From the NCBI GenBank assembly GCA_963082875.1, contig OY720098.1, forward strand, positions 18,724,001-18,788,000: a stretch of DNA of 64,000 bases, read 5' to 3'. The notes beneath the pieces are model-generated. The model did not search any database, was not told where the DNA came from, and saw only the letters and a list, made by a program, of their open reading frames with translations. The stretch is from Corella eumyota. Taxonomy: Eukaryota > Chordata > Ascidiacea > Phlebobranchia > Corellidae. Position numbers and translations under genes: made by a program. Positions 25,961 to 38,104 of the stretch are shown here, piece by piece (position 1 is the first letter of the stretch; the number at the start of each line of letters is the position of its first letter).

Positions 25961-28900
25961 CTTTCCGTCGTTTAGAGAAAACCCAGTTTCCGAAAATTCA
26001 AAAGTTTTAGCTACCCCCGTTTGACCCACTCCAGTTCCTGATAAAAATAGGGGTTCAAGCAAAAGTTATGACAAAAAAAATAACTTTTTTTTTTTTTTTA
26101 AGAAAATTTTGGGTAATTTTTTTGTGAATAACAATGAAAAAATTTCAAAGGCCCTCAAAGGCACAAATAATTTAAAATAATTAAAAAAAACCTTCAAGTG
26201 AAACGGTATTAATTTCTTTTGAAATGTCAGACACAGTAGATTGTAGATCTGTGAATTTTGAAAGCAAGTAGACTCGATCGTTAACGCCCTCTCTACCATT
26301 AGCTGCAATCTAAAACATATTTACTTCTTTTAAGTTTTTTCTTAATAGGTAATGATTTAAATTTTTACAAACTCAAATCAAATAAAATATTTGGTTAATA
26401 GGATTTTGTGCTAAAAAATGCAACGAATTTTTTTTGTTTTATTTTTAAAAAAAATTGTTTTAGTTTTTTAAATATTTTAAAACAGCCAGTTTATGAATTC
26501 GTTAGGTTTGGTTTTACTTTATTTTTTAGTTATTTTATTAATTAACTTAGTTTAAGTAGGGTTTTTGTCGTGTAGGTAGATATTTTACATAGGCTGGCAA
26601 GTGATATTTAAGTAAATAAATATTTTTTTTAAGTAATTGTAAAAACTATGATAATATATTACTTGCAAGTCACTTATAGATGCACCAGCTACACCAACCG
26701 CTATTACAGTTATATTTTGTTGTGTTAGAAATTCGTGAGTTTCTGGCAATTGTCGTCTGTCGTTTGCTCTATAAAATACCAGTTTAATGTAAGTTTATCT
26801 ATGCCAGGCTGTTGTATGGGGTAGCATAAGAGTTTGTGGTACAGTTACTAAGTTTGTAGTATAATGAAAGTACAGAAAAGACACAAAATTATTGGTAATA
26901 ATACAGGTAGCGTAGTGTAATTGTCTAAACACTTGCTTCACTACATGAGGTCGTTGGTTCAATCCCCACTGATCTCATGCAGTAGCGCCCTTGAGTAAGG
27001 TGCTATAAACGGTATAAACTCCTGCTAAGCCAATTTTTAATTAGCAGCGTAATTATCAGGCAATTATAATCTTCTATATCCCAAACTGCCACAGTCAACT
27101 ATGTAACTGATGTTACTCTATGTTTAGTTGCGCATTCGCCCTTTTAACATCGAGGGTAAAATATATATACATAAAACAAAAATTAAGTGAGGAAAAATTG
27201 GTCATTAAGTAGGTTCAAGTTTTAAGTATTTTAATAAATCTTACAGTCCATCTGTGATCAGCACAATCACTTTTCTAACTTCTTCGTTTCGCGTATTCGA
27301 AACTGTGTTAAATTGCTCGGCAGCAAGTCTTAATGCTGCAGCTGTATAAGTAGATCCTGTGAGTAACGAGACTGGATCGATTTTATCCTGATGAAGAAAT
27401 TGGGATAGTTTTAGTACACGTAGATAGTTGCATGTCATATTTAAATCATAGTTATTGCATAAAGTAATATTAATATTGTTTGGTCATTTTCCTTCAGAAA
27501 AACTTTGTATGTGTATTTAAAAGTGTTGGAAAAATGTAGATTAGAAAGTTGATATGGGTAAACTCTTTATACAACTTAGCTTATATAAAAACATGAATAA
27601 ATACCGGTTTAACATAGTTTTACTTACAGTCCTATCTTACACAGGCTTATCTTAAACGACTTAAATCTTTTAATAATATATGTCAAATGGCAGAAAATCG
27701 ACTAAGGTATGTTAGTTGTTTAAGCTTTGGTTGATAACTTACCACGAATTGTTGATATGACGTACATTCTCCCAATCGGATTTCGATTTCATAATTTCTT
27801 ATTTCAGGAAAATTTAATCTAAAAATCAAATATTTTTAATTTTTCTTAGTAAAAAAAGACTTATGTTAACTCAACTAGCAAAATCTAAAAAAACATTTGC
27901 CCCATCTGTTAATAGCCTATAAAAAGTACAGTGGACAATAAACATACAGGTGACACCCATATCTAGTTCTATTTTTTATTGCTTCAGTCATTTTCTTCTT
28001 TAAAAGAGGTATTTTTTCAAAAATATCACATAAAAACAGTTTTTTTTACATGTAAAACGCCCATGTAGTCATTGGTAATAAGCAAGAATGAAAAATAATT
28101 AAACAGAATTAGTTAACTTAGGTACAATTTACTACAATTTCTTACGGTTTAAATATGGTGGAATATTGTGTTAACCCAACGGTCGAGTTGCCTTCCCTCG
28201 TGATATTTAACAAGGCAACAACATTTTTCATCCAAGTCTTCATGCGATCGTGGTTATTAGGATCCTCATGATTGATAGAACTTGAACTATCGGCAAGAAA
28301 TATAACATCGGCGTGTAATCGAGGGCATAGATCTAAAAAAAGCATTACCATTATTACTTTTACAAGAAAAGAATTATGTAATAGGTTATTACTGTTATAG
28401 TGGTAAATTGTAATGTGAAAAAGTGTATGTTATAGGTGAAGTGGTAAATATGTTACGTGTTTAAGATGTTCTTTAAAGCTAGATTAAGTTTAAAAAAAGT
28501 TAAACTGAGAATCAGAGTTGTGCAGGGAATATTTTGGGATTAGGCAATTTCTAGTGTAAATTTAAGATGGCGCTAGAAACTGTTTAAAAGAAACAAATGG
28601 AACAAAAACAAATGGAAAGGGAACAAAAAAAAACAAAACAATTAAAAAAGAAACAGACGAAACAGAAACAAATAGAAATGAAACGAAAACATTTGGAAAG
28701 GAAACAAATGGAACGGGTTTTAATAAAGCGGATTTCCGCTCCTTTTGCTTCTTTGCAATTATATCCGTTCGAACAATTTCTTTCCAATGGATTTGGCGTC
28801 CCCAATTCAACTTTAGCTATGATTATGGCCACGTTTTTATCTAAGCTTTTACAAGTATAACACATTAGCTATTATAGCATTACAAATGTTATTAATCTCA

Positions 28901-30091
28901 TTAAGTTTATATGGATAGTTTATTAACCTTACCTTCCGTTGGAATAACATCCTTTTTTGTCCACGAATTAAGTCCCGCGTTGCTTTTATAACAAGTCCCA
29001 GGCATTTGTAAATTTCCATTACAAAGTGTTTCTGATTGGGGGGCACAAACTAAACCCTTTGTTTAGCATAAGGTGTTATTATAGTTAATAAAGTAAATGT
29101 ATAGCACTAACAAATTAATAATGTAGCACTAGACTTCTAATAATATAAGATTACAATAACATTTACAGAACTTTGAAAAATTGTCTATAATTTACATTAG
29201 TTTTAAACCAAAAGTTAGAATGTTAATGTAATATTTGAAATGACATTGTTTTTAAAGAATTTAAATTATGATAATTAGTTTTTGTTTGACGTTTATTTGT
29301 AAATAAAAGTTAAGTAACGACATACTTACTTTGTTATTTAATTTAGAAATTAAACTGAATCCCAAACCCCTTTCCCCTTCCAACGACTGAACTTCTATTT
29401 TTTTGCATTCTAAATCACAGATATATCCCTCACCCTTGCCCTCTCTTGAAAGAGGTGCTCCAACCAAATATCTAAAATATACTTGGTAAATAAATATATA
29501 TTAATGCAACATAAGGTTTTTAATTTGCTTTTAGCTGTTATCACATCATTGCTATACGTAAGAGTAATGTTTTACCACAAGAGTTAAAATAGCAGTTGTG
29601 GGAATCAAACCCCACCCATTCTTTAGTAATTTTTAATTTTGAATGTTATCTTTTACAAACGTTTGTAAATTGACAATTTTTGTTGGATAAATTAAATAAA
29701 TTGTACTTTTACAGTTTTAAGTACACTCATAATGAATTTATAATTGTTGAGTTATTTTAAGCTAACAAGCAGGTTAAAATTATACTTAAACACGTTTAGT
29801 CTATTGTTTTTAAAAATTGATAACGTAGCTTATGTTGTAAAAAAAAGGGGAATATTTTGTACTATTTTAACTACTTATATTGATTGTTTTGATATTATAT
29901 AGTTGTTTTTGTTCAAACAAATTAACTTACTTTTGTGGTTGTTCTTGTGTTGTCAGTTGTACGTCATATCCAAAACAGGCATTCACTGTTGCGTTTGGTG
30001 GTTTCAACATTTGCGCTTGTTTAACTTCAAAAATTGCAGCGGCGTAAACAAATAAAAACTGGCTCAATATATATCCGATTAATAACCCCAT
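25961..30091 (-). CDS. U6: secreted integrin-alpha head fragment with I domain
   Basis: Nine exons, 378 codons to the last donor: 30091-29931, 29471-29330, 29056-28933, 28332-28146, 27818-27743, 27387-27245, 26768-26663, 26309-26192, 26037-25961. The propeller exon is unsplit, as in U7-U9. Motifs: signal peptide about 1-20, ACFGYD, YLVGAP, GLGFSL, then an I domain (about 143-352) whose MIDAS reads DSSSS, with STYTA and LITDG. Exon 3 start is chosen at 29056 because only this keeps the VCAP motif in frame. The exon 8 donor is gttttt. The last exon ends TGFSLNDGK at gtaaga; read-through gives VFFIYFIFFLLSFISNFF then a Lys-rich tail, which looks like a membrane anchor with a short basic tail. 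Most diverged minus-strand unit. Confidence 0.85.
26906..27183 (+). repeat. tRNA-derived SINE in U6 intron 6
   Basis: Forward copy with GCGTAGTGTAATTG head, B box GGTTCAATCCC, GCCCTTGAGTAAGGTGCT body and degenerate A-rich tail. Confidence 0.9.
28595..28716. repeat. Low-complexity A-rich repeat (AAACAAATGGAA)
   Basis: Imperfect repetition of AAACAAATGGAA-like units within U6 intron 3; open in several frames only because of composition. Confidence 0.7.
28717..28872 (-). pseudogene. Possible Ly6/uPAR-like exon fragment inside U6 intron 3
   Basis: On the minus strand, after an acceptor-like TATAATAG, an open frame reads CYTCKSLDKN near its start and ends NCSNGYNCKEAKGAEIRF. The CxxC start and later cysteines recall the first part of a Ly6/uPAR three-finger domain. 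Below 28717 it runs into low-complexity F/C/S codons of an A-rich repeat on the plus strand, with no clear donor. It is either a stray exon, a fossil, or chance; it does not fit the U6 reading frame. Confidence 0.25.
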
Positions 30092-31578
30092 ACTTCTTTA
30101 ACAGTTTAGTTTTAACAGCACTTAGTTCTAAAACGATTAGACTAGAGTTTAGATACAGAGACTGTTAACTATATTAGATTTTAACATATGCTAAGTTTAA
30201 ACTGCCTACGTATACTAGCGCGTATGGTATAACTACTGTAACAATAGTAGACATTTTTAGCTACTTAACTTTTTGTATTATTACAACATGGAAACTACCT
30301 TTTCTTATGTTTACATATTAACAAAACTTTTCGTGTTTTAAAAATTTAAGTAAAATCCGGTCAATATATTTCCACAAACATGCACTATTTCAAGTACGTT
30401 AAGAAACTTAGTTTTTGTAGGTATATCTATATACAAAACCTCTTTTTTAATAGGCTCCAATTTCCATGAATATCTTTTAATGTCTAAAATCTTGTCACGT
30501 GCAAAGTAATAACCTATTGAGCATTGTATTTATAGTGCTATTGAGCATTGTATTTATAGTGCTTACTATTTTAACTATAGATTATGCATATAACGGTTAC
30601 AATAAATGACCCACGCATTTTGAACCGAGTTAACGTACTAAAGCATAATGGGAGATTTTCACACTAGTAATAATACTGAAATACAAGTTTAGATATCTTA
30701 AACGTCCTTTTAGTCACAAGTTTTTTTTCTAGTAGCGGTAAATTTCTTTGATTATTTTCTATAGCCCAAGTTATACCTATAGCTAGGTATTTTGTATTGT
30801 GTTTTTATAACTATTTATGGAACTACTTACATACTTATTATCAGTGCTTATAAGTTGATATCTTATACATTTACTGAACCTGTACAATAGGCTTTTAAAC
30901 TGTCAACTCGTCAGCAATATAAATACTTGTGTCATCGTTATACTTAAGATTTATTTGTTGATTATGCCTGTTAATATGCCGTCAACAGGATAATACTGGT
31001 CTTGTATTGTTGCAATCCGGAAGTGTGTTGAAATAATATTTGCTGAAGCAGTTAATAAGTCAGTTTTAATTGTTACAAATCGGGTGAAATTGTTTTGATG
31101 CAATTTGTATACAATCAAAGTGATATTTTTATTGACCTAACCTAGGTTTATTGTCGATCTTTTTACACATACATGTATAATTATTTTTATCTTTTTTGCC
31201 TATAATCATTTCTATAGTTTTTTTAACCCAATCAAATATATTTAAAAACCAAAAATTGATTGTAATATAAGCACATTTAAAACTCTGTTTTAAATACGTA
31301 GTAAGGTCGAGCATTTTTCTAAAAGCCAACAAGTTGTACATAATATTAAAAAACAGACAATTTGGTTAAACCTTTTTTGGATATTTCTGTACAATACGTG
31401 TAGTTACAATACCACATCATAAATATATGTATATACGCCGCTTATATCACTTCGCTATTACCAAAGTTTACGTTTAACATAGCTAAGCAATCTGTTACGC
31501 TCCGTTTGATTTTATAAAGCGCGCAATTTAAAGGAGGAAAAAGGAAAAGAAAACAATAAACAATAAGATTAAACTTAC
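30092..31578. other. Intergenic between U7 and U6
   Basis: About 1.5 kb. It contains a tandem pair of a 24-bp unit, TATTGAGCATTGTATTTATA plus GTGC, at 30515-30562. Otherwise AT-rich and without a supported gene. Confidence 0.55.
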
Positions 31579-34500
31579 CTGAGTGTAGGTTAATGAAAAT
31601 CCGGTCTGAGAAAACTGTAGTTCGTTCGATACGCCCGATTGCCCTACTTCGGTACCTATTCAATATATAAACAAAGTTTTTAAGATAATTAATATATAGA
31701 GTTGGCTATACTTAACGAATCTAAATTTAATTTAGCAAATTTGGGATGATGTAAACAATTTTTAATTAATTTTTTGATATCACTTTTAAGAAAATGGATT
31801 TTATAATATATTGGAAAAGCCTTAATTGGGCTATTCTAAACACCGGGCCTTTAGGGTAAATAATGTGGCATTGGTGCGGCTCGAATCTTAACTTTTTGGC
31901 TCGTAGTTAAATATTATGGCTGGTGTACAAAACTACCAAAAATATGTGTTGTAATTTTTTAAGAAAAACATTATACCTTCTAGTGCAGTTACTTGAATAT
32001 CGACAAAAATTCCGTCGACAATAGCGTCAAGGTCATTAAAGTTATTTGTGAAATATACTCGCTCGTTATTTCCTCTTTCGCCGTTCGCGACAATCTGAAT
32101 AATAAGAATATTATTAAGTTAACTAAAAAAAAAATTTTTAAAATATATTTAAAATATACGGCCTTGTGTAAATGCACTAAAAATACTTTAAATTCGTCAC
32201 TAATTACAAAAATTGAAAAAAATAAATAAAATTAGTTTGAAATATAGGGTATTTAAATGCACTAAAAATTATTTTAAATTTAGCAAAAGTTATAAAAATA
32301 TTTAATTAAAAAAAAAAAAATATGTTTAAAATTTAAGTCAATGCTTTGAAAAATATAAAAAATATCAACAACCAAAAAAATATATAACGCTGTTACAGAG
32401 CGTGTAAAATATTATAAAAGTTTTATTAAAAAAAATAGGGTAAAATTATTTATAAATTACAATAACAGCAAAATTTTAAAATATTGTAAACTGTAAATTA
32501 CCATAAAAATTGTATTTAAAAAAATAAATCTAAAATTCTTTCACTTTACAATATAAATATAAGACCACATAAAAGTATTAATGCCAACATAAATTAATTG
32601 TGCTTAATATCAAACCTGTAATTCTTCTCTTGATGCACCTGCGACTCCGACAGCAATTGTTGTAATATTTAAAGACCTTAGCAAAGCTGAACTGTTACTC
32701 AGTAAATTTTCATCATTTGACCTAAACATAATGTAAAGCTAAACGATCGTTTATTAGTAATACTTAACTAAAAGTACGATACTTCTCATGTTTAAAAATA
32801 TCTGTAAATAGGTTATTATGATTATTTTATACAGATTTTAATTCCTAGAAAATAGATAGATTAACACATAATAACCTATTTACAGATATCTTTAAACATG
32901 ATATTTTTGCGGAAGTTTATTTTCTGCTGATTTTTTTAAATTGAATTGTATTCTATGCACATGCAGCTTAAAAATATGGCAAAGTTTTGATTTTAATTTT
33001 AAAGTTGCTAATTATATTTGGTGCTTAATTACCAATATATTTTATTTAATTGTTTTAAAGTAAATTTCTATACCAAACTGGCCAACTATTTGAAATATAA
33101 TACAAGTTAAACTTACTGCCCGTCGGTTAGTAAAATCAGGATTTTTTCATTATTTGGGTCATTATATCTTGGTGAGTTTATAAAATCTTGAGTAGCAATT
33201 CTTAACGCATTGGCAGTGAAAGTGGCTCCATTAAATATTGTGATATTATCAAGCGCTTCCTTGAAAATAATAATATACTTTGATGTTTAAATGTGTGCCT
33301 TTTATGTGTTTGTTATCATTCTAATTTTTGAGTGTAAAACCTGTATATTTTAACATACTTAATATTTTTATTTGCATATGTTGATATAAAAAAGCCGACT
33401 TCACAGCTTAAACATAGAGCAATGTTACTCCGATCTCAAATAGAGTTAACTTTGTCAAGTTGAAATATTATTAATATAACTGCACAATAACAGTTATTCT
33501 ATCGATTGAACTATGGATAATATTTACAAACTAAGGCCTGTTCACACGACAAGGTAACGTTGCGTTGCGTTGCGTTACGTAACTTTACAAGTTCTAGGGA
33601 TTTCTTTTTGAATTTTAATAAAAATCATCTAATAAAAGTATACCGCTTACGAAATCTTGCGTAAATTTCGCTCCAGCCACAAAACTTTATGAAATCTTAC
33701 GTAACTTACGCAAACTTTCGTACGTGTGAACGACTCTGTTCATTTTAAATGGTTGCGAAATCTTACATTGCGTTGCGTACGCCGTGTGGTCTGTTCTATG
33801 GTATTTTATATGGTTGTTTGTTTATTATGTATTAATCTATTTATTTATTAATGTTAAACTGGCATTATTGTTTTATTTTGCTAACTATTATTTGTTGGGG
33901 AATTTTGTATTACTCATTCATTGTAGCCTAGTTTTATGATTTTAACATGTTTTAATGACTTACTGAAAACTCTTGAAACGAGGTGTATTGACCGATTCCT
34001 ATTTCTGTAACTACTTGAGTAAATGTCCTGCAAAAAAATAACAATGAAAAACAATTCAATTTAAATACAAAATATCCTATCAAAATTTACTATCTAAAAT
34101 TAATAACTTTTTTAAATTTTAAATAATAAACGTATTTAATAAACATACGGTGGGCTCCAGGTGGCATATTGTATAACACCAACCGATGTGCTTCCTCGTG
34201 GTGATATATTAAACCTAGATACCACGCTTGCTATCCAGTTTTTTATTATGTTAAAATTGTCAGGGTTGAATAAAGTAATCGAAGACGATCCGTCTACCAC
34301 GAATAAAATCTCAACGTGGCCTTCACGACAAGCTAAAAATTTAATTAAAAAAATGAATTAGGAATAACTTTGTTTATGTTTCGAAAATATAAATTAACAA
34401 AATGGATTTTGCGGTAAGATAATTTTTGTTGTAAATTAATGTTGCTTTTTGGTTTCTTGTTTATTTAATTTATTGGACGAATTTGGGTAAGATTTGTTTA

Positions 34501-35852
34501 AATCTTAAAGTATTATTTTCAATCATCATTTATATATATAAGACAGGCTTCAGACAGCTGTATAAACAAAGATTATTTTACAAACTTTCAAAATTGATTT
34601 ATAACATAGTTTTCAAATTACAGAATGTTTCTGTTGTTGGTTCAGGGCTCCAGTTTAGCCCATAATTTGATCCAGAATAACAATATCCAAGTTGCACCAG
34701 TATTCCTTGACATCTTTTTTCTCGAAGTGGCGCACATGCCTAAAAGAATAAACAATTGTGATTTTGACTGTTTTAAATATATTGTAAAATAATTTAGGGC
34801 AAAGTTGTACTAAAACTATTTAGTATTTTAATTATATTAAATTAGTTTCAAATAACTAACAACATTTAGAAAAATTACGATGTATGTTTAGTAAACTTAT
34901 GTATTTTTGAAGGGTATACTAACTTACTTTATATATAAAAGACATAAGCAATATATTAAATTTTAGTTCAAATACCAACCGCTTATTTGTAACATATAGC
35001 CTACGCAGGTTTTTAATTTACTTGTCACTTCGATTTTTAAATTGGTTAAATTTATAAAAATTCTATAATGTTATAGGCTATATATATTTTGTAAGCTCGT
35101 AATTAAATATATCTGCCTGTTTTTTATTTTTATTTTAGTTCTTTTACTCCTAAAAATTGAAGTTTAAACTTTTACTTACAGTTACATTTCCATTATTTTG
35201 AACAGCAATGGATAGACCAAAAAAATCCTCTTCTTCTAGCGGAGGAATTGTGGGATTAGTTTGGATGCAGGAAGGATCGTTTTCGGAGCACAAATAACTT
35301 CCTCCCGTCTTATTGTTAAGAAAAGGTGATCCAGTTAAAAATCTTAAATAAAAATTAAATCAGTAATTTTTGAAATTTAAAAATTACTACGACAAATTTA
35401 TATTCTTTGTACAGATTTTTATAATTCTTAGAAAGTACATTGATTAACACATAATAACCTATTCACAGATATATTTTAAACATGATATTTTTGCGGAAGT
35501 TTATTTCCTGCTACAAAGTTTACTATTCAGACTTAGGTTGTTAAATGCTATTTTTGTATGTCATTTAAATACCGAAACAACAAATGTGCCAGTTTTTTCT
35601 GAACAAGCATTTACATCATGAAAGTTATTTAAATAACAAAACAAAATCAAAACAAGGTAAATTGTAATTTTTTTTACTATACCTTTGGTCTAATTCGTCA
35701 GTAAATATTAATTGATATCCAAAATAACTTGATTCGTTTAAATTGGATTGCGCTGAACCAAATTTCTGAACTTCATGTTTAGAATCAACATTAATTGAAG
35801 TAACACATATTTCATGTAAGATTAAAATTAAAAAATATTGTAAAAAATACAT
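31579..35852 (-). CDS. U7: secreted integrin-alpha head fragment with I domain
   Basis: Nine exons, 381 codons to the last donor: 35852-35683, 35342-35180, 34739-34622, 34332-34149, 34027-33964, 33259-33117, 32721-32616, 32094-31977, 31655-31579. Signal peptide about 1-19, then SSYFGY, FLTGSP, TGGSYLCS, FFGLSI and LGYCYSG. I domain about 151-355 with DGSSSIT, ATFTA and LLTDG. Exon 7 has a weak gtttga donor. The last exon ends TGFSLTYTQ at a consensus gtaagt; read-through gives VSLILLFIVFFSFFLLL and a stop. This is the most upstream minus-strand unit and is closest in plan to U8 and U9 across the divergent region. Introns 6 and 1 share a paralogous non-coding segment (separate entry). Confidence 0.9.
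32787..32900. repeat. MITE-like element, 34-bp terminal inverted repeats
   Basis: The left arm (32787-32820) begins CATGTTTAAAAATATCTGTA and the right arm (32867-32900) is its reverse complement with about two mismatches. Total 114 bp, non-coding, in U7 intron 6. Confidence 0.7.
33535..33796. repeat. MITE-like element, GGCCTGTTCACACGAC end
   Basis: Starts GGCCTGTTCACACGAC and contains repeated GTTGCGTTGCGTT; the right end (GCGTACGCCGTGTGGTCTGTTC) is an imperfect inverse. Non-coding, CpG-rich, in U7 intron 5. Ends uncertain. Confidence 0.45.
35410..35516. repeat. Paralogue of the right end of the 32.8-kb MITE and its flank
   Basis: The stretch from about ACAGATTTTTATAATTCTTA to GCGGAAGTTTATTTCCTGCT matches 32830-32937 with a few changes. 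The match continues about 30 bp past the MITE right arm, so it was copied as a larger block within U7. Confidence 0.7.
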
Positions 35853-36300
35853 TTTCAGGTTCCTATAAAACTAAAAATTGTTTATATTTCGAATTTTATT
35901 GTAAAATTACTTAAAGGCCTTTCTGAAAGTCTTACATACTGCTTACTACGCCTAATAGTTCAGAGAAACAATTTCTTTTGCATTATAAACTAATCAACAT
36001 CACTAATTAAATGGTAAGTCAATTTTTAACACACTAATTACACCGTAAAATATATAATCTAAAAAACGTGACAAATTAATATTATTGTCTACAAGTCCCT
36101 GAGAGTTGTCTACTCTAAAAACTATCATGCCACGTTATATGCTAACTTGTAGACCTCTTTAACCTAGATGACGTGCAGAGGTCTTAATCATATTTTGTAT
36201 TTGTTTACAATAAACGGAAACGTATAAGCGATATACGAGATAAGTAATCCAGGCTTGCTACCTTATTTAGGGTTTAACAATGGTTCAAAATTGTAAGTCA

Positions 36301-36355
36301 TTCTTTTGGTTTAACGACCGTACTGTCGCGGGTTCGAGTCGCGCCAAAGACGTTC
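36301..36355 (+). repeat. tRNA-like fragment
   Basis: TTTGGTTTAACGACCG resembles a tRNA D-arm/A box, and CGCGGGTTCGAGTCGCG folds as a T arm with B box. Spacing between them is too short for an intact tRNA and no anticodon arm fits, so it is more likely a tRNA-derived remnant than a working gene. Confidence 0.35.
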
Positions 36356-36917
36356 TGCTTTCAAAGCGTTTAGTGTAGCAAAAACTGCTTATTTCTGAAA
36401 ATGACATCGAACTTATTATTTTTTAATTGAATAAAATTTGTCCTTAATATAGTTATAGTTTCGTAATATTTTACTATATTGTTACGCATTATGTTTTAAG
36501 TGTTTTTTAATGATAATTATTTGTCTAGAAAAGCCTAAATGTTACTAATATAGGTGATATAACGTCATTTGACATATGCTTAAAAACACTTACAACAAAA
36601 AAACAATTTAGCTTTATAATATACAATTGATACAAAAAATCATTTTTTTTAAAATTTGAAAACATAAAATTTTACATATATTTAATCTTTATTTTATCGC
36701 AGTTCAAATGACGCTGACCACGTGGTCACTTATTATATAAATTGATGACGTTTATATCCTTCCTGTGAAAAGGTAAAATTTATTTTTTACTAAATTAAAG
36801 ACTCGTGTGGTTAATTAATTAGAATATTAGACTTAAACATATGGGAAAAAGTGTGGGGCTCAGGCTGAGTGTAATTATTTATAAAATGACATAGAATATC
36901 TATATATAAATTTACGT

Positions 36918-37195
36918 CGAAATTTATATAGAAAGCGTATTGAAAAATGGGGTTATATCGCGATATATAAACCGTAGTAACTTTAGAAAAAATAAAAGTT
37001 TTAATATATTACATTAGCGTTTTTAACATTTTATTTACAGATTGTTAAAATGTTAGACTATTTATAAATAATTTTATATAAAAAGCGTATTAAAAAAAGG
37101 GTTATAGCGCATATTGTAAACCGTAGTTTCTTTAGGAAAGATAGGAATTTTATAATATATGAGCCATTTTTACATTTTTTACAGATATTTTATAC
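36918..37195. repeat. Diverged direct repeat, about 135 bp x 2
   Basis: Two successive segments share AAAGCGTATT, GGGTTATA, AAACCGTAGT and CTTTAG in the same order (about 36930-37040 and 37075-37195). Diverged, so an older duplication. Confidence 0.6.
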
Positions 37196-38104
37196 ATTAC
37201 TTTACAGAATATCGAAAATTTAATTTATTAGCCGTGTGTTTAAAAAAGAACATCCTTTTTACAATTTTTATTTTGTATAGGAAGTTATACAACCGTGATG
37301 GACAAACATATTGCTTTTGAGACTGACGTTAAAAAAGTTAACCCAGTCTTTTAGGCTTTATAAAGTAAGTGTTATCCTTTTAGTTGTGTTAAAGAGTTGA
37401 ATAGTTCAATGGGATTTATCCAAGCAAAATAGATTGCTTTAAATCTTTATAGCAAATTTAAATAAATATCAATCTTGTTTTTTAAAAAAACTTACTTAAG
37501 TGTGCATTTTAACAATATTAAAGTTATATAGTAAATTACAAAGTAGTCAATCTTATAAACTAGCAAAGTTATATTTAAAAATTACATTTTTAAACTGAAT
37601 TATCGCAAATAATTTTTGTTTACAAATATAAACAAGATGAATGCAATCAAATAATTGTAACAGGTTGTTGATTGTTATTTAATCTTTGTATACTGACGTT
37701 ATTTCCGTGTATATCTTTATTTGTTTGCAATTAACACCAATTTATATGATTCATTCTACGCGTTAAGGGTATATAACATACATCTGTTATATCTAAACAA
37801 TTTTAGCTTATTAGAAATAATTATATAAAGAAATTAATAAGCATGTGTTCTTAAGTAATTGTATATATAATTAGAAAAGATGAATAATAAGGATGTTATA
37901 GTGAATCTATTTGGTTAGGATACGTATACCTAAGAGCGTTTAAACAGAAAGAATTTATTAATAATCATTTTTGTTTTTTTTTATCTAAAATTGCAATTAG
38001 GACATTTACATTTTATTTAGTTATTAAGGGAATACTATAGTATTAATTGATTATATTTTTTGTATTTGTATTTAGATATTCTAAAGAAAAGGATTGCGCA
38101 TACA

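Larger units (their letters stand above)
35853..38104. other. Divergent intergenic region between U7 and U8
   Basis: 2.25 kb separating the minus-strand and plus-strand halves of the array, so it should hold promoters for both. No single TATA box stands out in this AT-rich sequence. It contains a tRNA-like fragment (36301-36355) and a duplicated segment (36918-37195), listed separately. No coding exon seen. Confidence 0.6.

Noticed and set aside
28597-28860. Gln/Lys-rich 87-codon plus-strand frame
   Set aside because: It follows an A-rich low-complexity repeat in an intron; composition alone explains it.
29571-29620. GTGGGAATCAAACCCCAC-like sequence, reverse B box
   Set aside because: Resembles the head of a tRNA-derived SINE but no body follows; too short to call.
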